The notes beneath the pieces were generated by a model. It was not told the DNA's origin and searched no databases. It saw nothing but the letters and a program-made list of their open reading frames with translations. A program made the translations under genes and the position numbers. From Sphingomonadales bacterium (GTDB taxonomy: Bacteria > Pseudomonadota > Alphaproteobacteria > Sphingomonadales > Sphingomonadaceae), in assembly GCA_016721875.1 (NCBI GenBank), contig JADKHG010000007.1, positions 55,001 through 119,000 on the forward strand: a stretch of 64,000 nt of DNA, given 5' to 3'. Numbering within the stretch: position 1 is the first letter of the stretch; the number at the start of each line of letters is the position of its first letter. Positions 29,603 to 37,058 of this stretch are shown in pieces.

Positions 29603-30512
29603 TCCAGCAATCAAAGCGGCGAGCGCAATCATCGATCAAGGCAAGGCCGCGCCAGTCGTGGTCAAAAGCTTTTTCGACGAAGACACGTTCACAGCAACGC
29701 ATGTCGTCAGCGATCCGGCAACCGCGAAAGCAGCGATAATCGATTCGGTACTCGATTATGATCCAGCATCGGGGCGAACCACGACAAAGTCGGCAGATGC
29801 GGTGATTGCCTACGTCAAAAACGCCAATCTCGACATTGAATGGATTCTCGAAACGCACGCCCATGCCGACCATATTTCGGCAGCCCCCTATTTGATCGAG
29901 CGCCTAGGTGGCACGCTGGCGATTGGCGAACATATCACCCAGGTGCAGGGCGTATTCAGCAAAGTTTTCAATCTGGGCGACGGCTTTAATTGTGACGGGT
30001 CACAATTTGGCAAACTCTTTGCCGATGGTGAAACATTCATGCTGGGATCGGTCGAAGCCGTCGCTCTGCATGTACCGGGGCACACTCCCGCAGACATGGC
30101 CTTTGTCGTCGGGGACGCCGCCTTTATCGGCGACACGCTTTTCATGCCCGACTATGGCACGGCACGCGCCGATTTCCCGGGTGGAGACGCGCGACAATTA
30201 TTCCGTTCGATCCGGCGGCTGCTCTCGCTGCCGGGCGAGGCCCGGCTGTTTCTGTGCCACGATTACAAGGCACCCAAGCGCGACACTTTCGTTTGGGAAA
30301 CGACCATCGCCGCTCAACGGCAGGATAATGTCCATGTCCATGACGGTATCGGTGAGGACGAATTTGTCCGTATGCGCGAGGCGCGCGATGCGACACTCGA
30401 TATGCCGCGGCTGATCCTGCCCTCGATACAGGTCAATATCCGTGGCGGGCATTTTCCTGAACCCGAAGCCAATGGCACCCGCTATCTCAAAATACCCGTC
30501 GATGCGCTGTAG
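29595..30512 (+). CDS. persulfide dioxygenase (ETHE1/Blh type)
   Basis: Metallo-beta-lactamase-fold iron dioxygenase, 305 residues, oxidising glutathione persulfide to sulfite. Metal-binding residues: ETHAHADHISAAPYL (HxHxDH), VPGHTPADMA, GDTLFMPDYGTARADFPGGD and FLCHDYKAP. The ATG at 29595 lies inside the end of the AhpD-like gene, and the tail HFPEPEANGTRYLKIPVDAL is typical. Following SQR, it provides the second step of sulfide detoxification; its product would be exported by the next gene. The alternative, a glyoxalase II, is unlikely given the ADFPGGD signature. Confidence 0.93.
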   Translation: MADPAIKAASAIIDQGKAAPVVVKSFFDEDTFTATHVVSDPATAKAAIIDSVLDYDPASGRTTTKSADAVIAYVKNANLDIEWILETHAHADHISAAPYLIERLGGTLAIGEHITQVQGVFSKVFNLGDGFNCDGSQFGKLFADGETFMLGSVEAVALHVPGHTPADMAFVVGDAAFIGDTLFMPDYGTARADFPGGDARQLFRSIRRLLSLPGEARLFLCHDYKAPKRDTFVWETTIAAQRQDNVHVHDGIGEDEFVRMREARDATLDMPRLILPSIQVNIRGGHFPEPEANGTRYLKIPVDAL

Positions 30513-30518
30513 CGGTTG

Positions 30519-31298
30519 ATGCTGGAACCGATCCAATATGTTTTGGGCGCGGGATCGGGCGCACTGGTGGGCTTTGTTCTGGGATTGGTGGGCGGCGGTG
30601 GGTCAATTCTCGCGGTACCGCTGATGGTGTATCTGGTCGGCGTCAAGAATCCCCATGTTGCCATCGGTACCAGTGCGTTGGCGGTGGCGGCAAATGCGCT
30701 GGCAAATCTGATCCCGCATGCGCGCAAGGGCAATGTCATCTGGCGCTGCGGTGGTATGTATGCCTTTGCTGGAGCAATCGGGGCATTTGCCGGATCGACC
30801 ATTGGCAAGGCCTTTGACGGTCAAAAGCTGCTGTTGCTCTTCGCGCTGCTGATGCTGGTTGTCGGGGTTTTGATGTTCAAAAACCGCAACGACGTCGGCG
30901 ATCCCGGTGCGACTTGCCACCGCGAGAATGCGCCCAAGGTGATTGCCTATGGCAGTGCAACCGGCCTTTTCTCCGGCTTTTTTGGAATTGGCGGAGGCTT
31001 TTTAATCGTTCCAGGCCTGATCGCGGCAACGCACATGCCAATGGTCAATGCCGTCGGCTCGTCGCTTGTTGCCATCGCAGCTTTCGGGCTCTCGACGTCG
31101 TTCAATTATGCTTTGTCCGGGCTGGTGGACTGGTGGCTTGCCGCAGCGTTCATCGGTGGCGGCGTAGTGGGCGGATGGATCGGAACGATCGCATCGACCC
31201 GGCTGGCACAGCGAAAAGGCACATTGAACACGCTTTTTGCGACGCTGATTTTCGTCGTTGCGGCTTATATGATCTATCGCTCAGTCATCGCCCTGTGA
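30519..31298 (+). CDS. TSUP-family (TauE/SafE) sulfite exporter
   Basis: Inner-membrane transporter of about 259 residues. Paired glycine-rich repeats mark the TSUP fold: FVLGLVGGGGSILAVPLMVY near the N-terminus and GFFGIGGGFLIVPGLIAA in the second half, among about eight helices. The ATG at 30519 is six bases after the dioxygenase stop. TSUP proteins in SQR/persulfide dioxygenase operons are thought to export sulfite or related anions, removing the pathway's toxic product. The ion itself is not readable from sequence. Confidence 0.9.
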   Translation: MLEPIQYVLGAGSGALVGFVLGLVGGGGSILAVPLMVYLVGVKNPHVAIGTSALAVAANALANLIPHARKGNVIWRCGGMYAFAGAIGAFAGSTIGKAFDGQKLLLLFALLMLVVGVLMFKNRNDVGDPGATCHRENAPKVIAYGSATGLFSGFFGIGGGFLIVPGLIAATHMPMVNAVGSSLVAIAAFGLSTSFNYALSGLVDWWLAAAFIGGGVVGGWIGTIASTRLAQRKGTLNTLFATLIFVVAAYMIYRSVIAL

Positions 31299-31366
31299 CC
31301 AGGGGTTAGGGCAATAGGGCGAGGCCTTTGGTCAAATGGAAAAGCAGATATTTCGCAACGTAACGA

Positions 31367-32350
31367 TCACAGCAGCACCCGTTCGATTAGCCACATCGAG
31401 GCTATGGCACCAATGGCATAGCTTGAAAGGCGGATTGCTGGACGCGTCCAGCTGGGCTGCAATCGCCGCAAACCGTGCAGGATCAACATTGTCGCCGCGA
31501 CGATCAGCAATTGCCCCGCCTCGACCCCCAGATTGAATGTCAGCAATGCAGTGGGGACATCGCTTTCCGGCAGGCCAATTTCCTTCAAAGCGCCGGCAAA
31601 GCCGAAGCCGTGCAGCAGCCCGAAGAGGAAGGCAACGACCCAGGGCACGCGCTCTGACAACCGCCTCTCGCCGTCCTTCTTTTTGACAATTTCGACCGCA
31701 AGGAAAATAATCGACAGCGCAATGATCGCCTCGACTGGACGCTGGGGCAGGCCGAGGAATCCCAGTGTAGTGCCGACAAGTGTTATCGAATGGGCGACGG
31801 TAAAAGCGGTCACTGCAATCGCAATTGTCCGAAACCCTGTCAGCAGCAAAACAAGTGCGACCACGAACAACAGATGGTCATAGCCAAAGACGATATGTTC
31901 GATGCCAATCACGAAATAGGTACGCGCGACCTGCCAGCGATCGGGCTTGGCGACGATTTCAGCCATCGGTTCGGCTGCGGTCAACCGCATGGCCTGCACC
32001 GGTCGGTTGAGCGGCGCGACACGGACCAGAACGTCGGTTTGCGCCGTAGAAAAATTCGACAGGCCAATACTGCTTCCCGCAACCGGGCGGATGCACACAA
32101 GCTGAAATGTCGAGATCACCGCCATCGCCCCGATGGCGCGTTGTGGATCCCCTTTCGCCGAACATCCTTTGGGCAATATCGGCTGGGTCGCGGGCGTTAC
32201 CCCGCCGCGCATCGGGGCTTTCCAGACAAGCGTCCAGTCACTTGCCGTTTTTTGCGTAAACTCCAGATAGCCAGGACGGAGTTCGTCAGCAAAGGCCGGC
32301 CGAGTAAGCAGGAACAGCGAGGCAAGCGCCAACCAGAATAGGCGTATCAC
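31367..32350 (-). CDS. HupE/UreJ-family membrane protein
   Basis: Protein of 327 residues with an N-terminal signal (MIRLFWLALASLFLLTRPAF), a beta-rich periplasmic domain to about residue 140, then about six membrane helices. The HupE/UreJ_2 signature is GIEHIVFGYDHLLFVVALVL, plus AHSITLVGTTLG and FGLLHGFGFAGALKEIGLP with conserved histidines. Family members are proposed nickel or cobalt permeases, but this subgroup, next to a PPIase, is uncharacterised. It overlaps the PPIase gene by four bases. It converges on the TSUP gene. Confidence 0.85.
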   Translation of the reverse strand: MIRLFWLALASLFLLTRPAFADELRPGYLEFTQKTASDWTLVWKAPMRGGVTPATQPILPKGCSAKGDPQRAIGAMAVISTFQLVCIRPVAGSSIGLSNFSTAQTDVLVRVAPLNRPVQAMRLTAAEPMAEIVAKPDRWQVARTYFVIGIEHIVFGYDHLLFVVALVLLLTGFRTIAIAVTAFTVAHSITLVGTTLGFLGLPQRPVEAIIALSIIFLAVEIVKKKDGERRLSERVPWVVAFLFGLLHGFGFAGALKEIGLPESDVPTALLTFNLGVEAGQLLIVAATMLILHGLRRLQPSWTRPAIRLSSYAIGAIASMWLIERVLL

Positions 32351-33255
32351 GGCTTGGCAATCTTGATCGTATAGCCGTCGAGCAACGCCTGATAGGCCTT
32401 GGCTTCCCGCGCCTTCATGGTTTGCGCGCGCCAGTCATTTTCCAGCCTTTGCCTGACATCGGCAAATTTCGGTTTTGCGCTTGCTTGCAGCGCCCGGATG
32501 CGGACGAGATGCAGGCCAAAACCCGATGCAATCGGACCGGTCCATTGTCCGGTCTTTAGCGTGGAAAGCGATTGGGCAAAGTCATCGCCAAAATTGGTAG
32601 CGATTTGCGTGCGGTCGGCTTTTTCCAAGCTGCTCGGCAAAGAGATCCTGTCACCCAAAGCGCCCCATTCAGCGCCCTTGCTCAACTCTTGCAAGAGCCG
32701 TGTGGCGCGCGATCGGGTGGCGTCGTCGTCCTGAGCTCCTAGGTAAATCTGGTCAAAGCTGTAGCGAGCATCCGCGGCATAGGCCTGCGGGTTCTTCTCG
32801 AGCAGCGCCTGCAAAGTTGCATCAGTCGGGGTCTCATTTTACAGTTCGGAATTTGCCAGAAATTCCATCTTCGATCGCATGCGACGGCGGATGATTGTGT
32901 CGTTCTGATCAAGTCCAAGCCGCAGCCCCTCGCGGTAATAAACCTCTTCCTTCACATAATCGCGGATCAGCGCGTCAATCTCGTTCTGCGAAGGCGGGCG
33001 CTGCCATGTCTGCGCCCAACTCGCCGCCAGCCGCCCAACCTGTTCTTCGGTGATCGTGATCGTCCGGCTCTCCGGATCCACCGCTTCGCCGCGCCATGCA
33101 AAAAACAGAAAAAGCCCAAGTCCCGCCAACAGGAAATGGACCAGAGGTTCCCTTAAAGTAGCTCTCAATTTATCCCGCAAAACCAAGCTCCCCTGCTGCA
33201 ACCCAACCCGGACGGGTAAGATATGCGCGCTCCCAATACCAGAGCGTCGCGCCAT
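32347..33255 (-). pseudogene. membrane-anchored PpiC-type peptidyl-prolyl isomerase, in-frame stop
   Basis: Reads as one parvulin-type isomerase of about 280-300 residues: an N-terminal helix (EPLVHFLLAGLGLFLFFAW), a SurA-like region (YVKEEVYYREGLRLGLDQND), and a rotamase domain (GAEWGALGDRISLP, then GPIASGFGLHLVRIRALQAS). The frame is interrupted by a single TAA at about 32837-32839, between FLANSEL and NETPTDATLQALL, with no frameshift. The 5' end is uncertain: GTG/ATG-type starts lie near 33255, but TTG codons at 33186 or 33180 follow AGGGGAG and fit the family. It is a true nonsense mutation or a base-call error. It is coupled to the HupE-like gene. Confidence 0.75.
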
Positions 33256-33620
33256 CGGCCTATTCTTGCCGCAAGGGAGGCGTCAATCACAATCGAAACG
33301 GGTAGGACAAGTTGCGAAGAAACCGAGCCCGTCACAGCGCTTGAACTCGGAACCGCTACTAGGCCGTGAACTCATAAATAAAACGCGGAGGCGTCAAAAT
33401 GGCCTCGAAATCGAAGCCATTTTGCTCTTCGGCTGCCCGCAGGGCGGGCGATCAGGACAGGCACGGCTGCGTTGGCAAGCTAGACAATATCGACATATTT
33501 CCGTCGCTTGCCGCCCCCCCCAAAAACCAAATTGGACACTGAGCAAAAAGGCCTCAAACCTCGAATGTGCAATTAAAATGTCCTGACCCTAGACAGTGCA
33601 TCTGCTTTTACAGGGCGCTG
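33256..33620. other. intergenic stretch with hairpin, no gene seen
   Basis: About 365 bases between the PPIase and RTX genes. A 9-bp stem, CAAAATGGC (33395-33403) with GCCATTTTG (33416-33424), and a run of eight Cs near 33513-33520 are the only clear structures. Short open frames here do not resemble proteins. The composition differs from the neighbours and the segment could be the remnant of an insertion sequence, but no transposase or terminal repeats are recognisable. Confidence 0.4.
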
Positions 33621-36143
33621 TTAAAGTATGAAGTTCGCCTCTGTAAGTGTTTGACCTGCAAGCCCTTGGAGCAAGACTTCCATGTCGGCAAAGCCATTGC
33701 CATCGGTATCAATCTGTACCAGCAAATTCGCACCCGCATCCTGAAATCGGATTTGCCCGGTGCCAGTATTTGCGAAAGCCGCATCGCCAACGAAGTTGAA
33801 AGCCTGATCACCAGCAACTGCCTGATCGGCATCCATCAGCAGGAAATTGAGGCGATCGCCAGCAGTTTCAAAGTCAGTGATCAGATCCGCCGCAGCTCCA
33901 AGGCCGCTGTCGGATGCGAACACATAACGGAACTGGTCAGACCCCGCTCCACCGGTCAGCACATCGGCACCGCCAGCGCCATAGATCTTGTCGTTGCCAA
34001 GCTCGCCATTGATCGTGTCGCCCAAATTGCCGCCACGGATCTGATCAACGCCGTCACCGCCGTTGATCGTGTTGGCCCAGTTGATGATGCCTTTGATCTG
34101 ATCAAGGCCGGACGTGCCATTGATGGTGACCCCGACTGACGACCCGCCCGCAACGGTAATTCCGGTTATCGAAAAAACCGGGTTGGCTGCGCTCATATCG
34201 ATCACCAGCGCGCCGCTGCCGGACAGCACAGTGTTCGAGGCAAAACCGGTTTTGAACTGACTGCCGGTAACGGTAAGCGTGGTTCCTGCGGCCATATCGA
34301 TGGCTTCAAATCCGGTGATTGAGCCGAGCGTAGGATTAAAATTCATCACCCGCAGCGTGTCGGTGCCTGCGCCGCCGGTCAGGAACGATCCGCTTGCCGG
34401 ATAATAGAGTTCAACCACATCGTTGCCGCCCCCGGCATCAACAGTATCGGCACCGCCGCCGAGTCTGATGGTGTCGTCCCGATTGCCGCCAATGATGGTG
34501 TCGATGCCGCTACCGTCATAGACGATCCCGATCGCATCGGGATGGATGATGATCGTCTCGTTGCCGCCGGCCGCGGTGATGTTGAAAGTGATGTTCGATC
34601 CGGCGGCCACGGCGAAGTTGTTGGTCAGCGCGCTCTGACCGGCGAACAGGCCGACCGAGATTGTGCCAGTGCCACTGATTGCAGCAGTGCCGGGCAGGCT
34701 GAAGAAATGGCCGTTGCTGAGCGTCAGGCCGGCGGCATTTTGCAGCTCTATCGCTTCGATGCCCGACATGGTGGCCAAGCTTATGCTGCCACCGGTGACC
34801 CGCAAGGTATCTGTGCCGTTGCCGCCGTTGACTTGCGAGTTGCCGTTCTGGGCATTGAGCACGATCAGATCGTCATTGTCACCTGCGAAAAAGACATCCT
34901 CTCCGCCGTTGCCGATCAGTGTGTCGTTGCCACCGAAACTGGCAAACGTGTCCTTGAAGTTGCTGCCGGTCAGGTTGTTGGCATTCGCGCTGCCGTCAAT
35001 CTGGATCACGTCGTTTGCCGACCAGTTGGTGAAAGTGGTGCCAACAAAGCTCCAGTCGTTTGTCGCATTGATTTCGACTCTGTCGGCATTGGCGGTTCCC
35101 TCAATTGTCCCGGTCTGCGCATTTGCGGTGACCAGAGTGTCTTCGACCAGAAGATTGAGTGCACCTGTTGACGACCGGATGGTTCCGGCATCGAGGTCGA
35201 GGTTCGTCACCTGCATCTGGAACCCGCGTCCGTCGAGCACCGCCCCATTGACCAGTTCGACCCCGGTAAGGTTGGCGCCATGGAATACATTGCCGGCCGA
35301 ATAGGCGTTGTCGAACCGGATCGTGGAGCCGCTAAGCCGGAATGAGCCGGAACCGGAGACATCAGCGGCGCTGCTGGCAATGGCGATCGTGCCGTTGTCG
35401 ACCGTGTTGCCCAGCGTCAGGACCCCTCCGCTCCTATGTCCGAAATTTCCTGCCAGGGTCAGCGTGGTCCCTGTCGGTGCCATGATCTGGCCGCTGCCAG
35501 CAACTCCGGTATCGAGGAGGTATGTGCCCGTGGTATTGGTCAGCGTTCCGCTGGTGCGCAGGATCGCGTTGTTGTGAAGAAGGATGCTGGCGGTGCCAAA
35601 TACGCCGCCGTTCAGGCCAGAGAGCGTTCCGCCTTCGATATGGATGATACCGCTGAGGGTCGTGCTCGCACTGCCCAAAAACAGCGTACCTGCACCAAGC
35701 TTGATAAGCTGCCCAGCACCGATGATAGGCGCATTGATTCGCGCCGTGGTGCCGGCGGTGGCGACGTTGAACTCCGTCTCGGAGGTGATTTGCACCCGCA
35801 ATCCACCAAACGAGCTGATTTCAAATTCGCCGCCACCGACCGCAGTCGTGACGTTGACCCGAGAGATGCCACTTCCCGAGGCACCGGCGTCGAAGGAGAG
35901 CGTGGCTACGCCGCTGCCGCTATCCGCCAGCGAGCCCTGAAACAGCACGTCACGTGCGCCTGTGCTGGTCACGTTGAGCGTGCCCACCGTGACGGTGGTG
36001 TTTTCGGTGAAGGTCGCAGTCGTCGCGCCGGATCCACCGATCGCGACAAAATCGGCAATCGCACCCGCCACGTTGGGCACGCCGCCGGTCCAGTTGGCGC
36101 TATCGGTCCACAGGCCGAGGTTGACATTGTTCCAAAGGGGCAT
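33621..36143 (-). CDS. RTX-type calcium-binding secreted protein
   Basis: Large acidic extracellular protein, 840 residues, almost free of cysteine. The N-terminal half has beta-helix/autotransporter-like repeats (LWTDSANWTGGVPNVAG, GAGQLIKLGAGTLFLGSAS, GTYLLDTGVAGSGQI). From about residue 400 there are nonapeptide calcium-binding repeats (FGGNDTLIGNGGEDVFFAG, LGGGADTVDAGGGNDVVELY, YGAGGADVLTGGAGSDQF). The C-terminus (ITDFETAGDRLNFLL to LTEANFIL) is a type I secretion signal region like serralysins. No signal peptide and no secretion ABC transporter in the window. It may be an adhesin or surface-layer-like protein. GTTTCAGC repeats lie upstream. Confidence 0.87.
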   Translation of the reverse strand: MPLWNNVNLGLWTDSANWTGGVPNVAGAIADFVAIGGSGATTATFTENTTVTVGTLNVTSTGARDVLFQGSLADSGSGVATLSFDAGASGSGISRVNVTTAVGGGEFEISSFGGLRVQITSETEFNVATAGTTARINAPIIGAGQLIKLGAGTLFLGSASTTLSGIIHIEGGTLSGLNGGVFGTASILLHNNAILRTSGTLTNTTGTYLLDTGVAGSGQIMAPTGTTLTLAGNFGHRSGGVLTLGNTVDNGTIAIASSAADVSGSGSFRLSGSTIRFDNAYSAGNVFHGANLTGVELVNGAVLDGRGFQMQVTNLDLDAGTIRSSTGALNLLVEDTLVTANAQTGTIEGTANADRVEINATNDWSFVGTTFTNWSANDVIQIDGSANANNLTGSNFKDTFASFGGNDTLIGNGGEDVFFAGDNDDLIVLNAQNGNSQVNGGNGTDTLRVTGGSISLATMSGIEAIELQNAAGLTLSNGHFFSLPGTAAISGTGTISVGLFAGQSALTNNFAVAAGSNITFNITAAGGNETIIIHPDAIGIVYDGSGIDTIIGGNRDDTIRLGGGADTVDAGGGNDVVELYYPASGSFLTGGAGTDTLRVMNFNPTLGSITGFEAIDMAAGTTLTVTGSQFKTGFASNTVLSGSGALVIDMSAANPVFSITGITVAGGSSVGVTINGTSGLDQIKGIINWANTINGGDGVDQIRGGNLGDTINGELGNDKIYGAGGADVLTGGAGSDQFRYVFASDSGLGAAADLITDFETAGDRLNFLLMDADQAVAGDQAFNFVGDAAFANTGTGQIRFQDAGANLLVQIDTDGNGFADMEVLLQGLAGQTLTEANFIL

Positions 36144-36255
36144 TGTGCATTTCCTCTATCATCGTGGCGAGGCTTTCCCCGCATCGCTCAGGCGTCCAAT
36201 AACGGCTGATTAGGCAGGCGATGTTTCGCCTGTGCTTCGGATTTGCAGCTTTTTG

Positions 36256-36292
36256 GTTTCGATTGTTTCAGCTTTTGTTTCAGCCGTGAAAC
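36256..36292. promoter_or_regulatory. GTTTCAGC repeats upstream of the RTX gene
   Basis: GTTTCAGC occurs at 36265-36272 and 36277-36284, with a GTTTC at 36256-36260 and an inverted GTGAAAC at 36286-36292. They lie 113-150 bases before the RTX start, in the 204-base gap between it and the response-regulator gene. The same octamer is repeated before the kinase gene at 40337-40386, suggesting binding sites for the adjacent OmpR-family regulator. Confidence 0.55.
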
Positions 36293-36347
36293 ATTGGCGG
36301 GGGTCGTATGGCCCCTTCTCTTCAGGGGAGGGGCAAATGGATAAACC

Positions 36348-37058
36348 TCACCCTCCAGGCACCAGCATATAGCCTTCACCACGGACTGTTTTCAGCACTT
36401 CGGGCTTGGTGGGATCGACCTCTATTTTTTTGCGCAGCCGGGCAATGCGGATGTCGATCGAACGGTCATAAGGGTCCCAGCGTTGGTGATGCGCCATTTC
36501 GAGCAACTGGTCACGGTTAAGAACACGCCTGCTATGCTGGATGAAGGTGTGCAGCAGATCATATTCCATCGATGTCAATGGTATCTTGCTGCCATCATCG
36601 CCAAACAGGCATTTCTGGTCGGTGTCTATCACGCATTTGCCAATCTTCATTCGTGAAGGTGCGCGACCCTGTGTAGCGGCAGCCGTGCTCATTGAGCGGC
36701 GCAGCACTGCTTTTATCCGGGCACGTAATTCGGCAGGCTCAAATGGCTTCGCGAGATAATCATCCGCTCCCATTTCCAGACCGACAACCCTGTCCATCAC
36801 TGTCCCCATACCAGTCAGCATCAGCACCGCAGCATGACTTTCCATGCGCAGCCACCGGGTCAGCGACAGGCCATCCTCGCCAGGCATGCGCAGATCGCAA
36901 ATGACCAGATCGGGCCTGAATGCCGGCACCAGTCTGCGCAGTTCAGTCCCGTCTGCCGCACATTCCACTGCATAGCCTTCATCGACAAGCAACTCGTGCA
37001 ACATGACGCGCATATCTTCTTCATCATCGCATATCGCGATCCGGGCTTTCTCGTTCAT
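36348..37058 (-). CDS. OmpR-family response regulator
   Basis: Two-component regulator, 236 residues. The receiver has the acidic pocket CDDEE (residues 10-14), phospho-acceptor D55 in LVICDLRMPGEDGLS and the conserved lysine in DDYLAKPFEPAELRARI. The C-terminus is an OmpR winged helix (YDRSIDIRIARLRKKIE, VRGEGYMLVPG). Its ATG overlaps the stop of the histidine kinase gene (37055-37058), so they form an operon and very likely a cognate pair. Nearest plausible target is the RTX gene downstream, which shares upstream GTTTCAGC repeats with the kinase operon. Confidence 0.92.
   Translation of the reverse strand: MNEKARIAICDDEEDMRVMLHELLVDEGYAVECAADGTELRRLVPAFRPDLVICDLRMPGEDGLSLTRWLRMESHAAVLMLTGMGTVMDRVVGLEMGADDYLAKPFEPAELRARIKAVLRRSMSTAAATQGRAPSRMKIGKCVIDTDQKCLFGDDGSKIPLTSMEYDLLHTFIQHSRRVLNRDQLLEMAHHQRWDPYDRSIDIRIARLRKKIEVDPTKPEVLKTVRGEGYMLVPGG

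Noticed and set aside
33050..33586. Rightward coding frame antisense to the PPIase and into the gap
   Set aside because: It is the opposite strand of the PPIase gene for much of its length, and its product has no coherent protein character.
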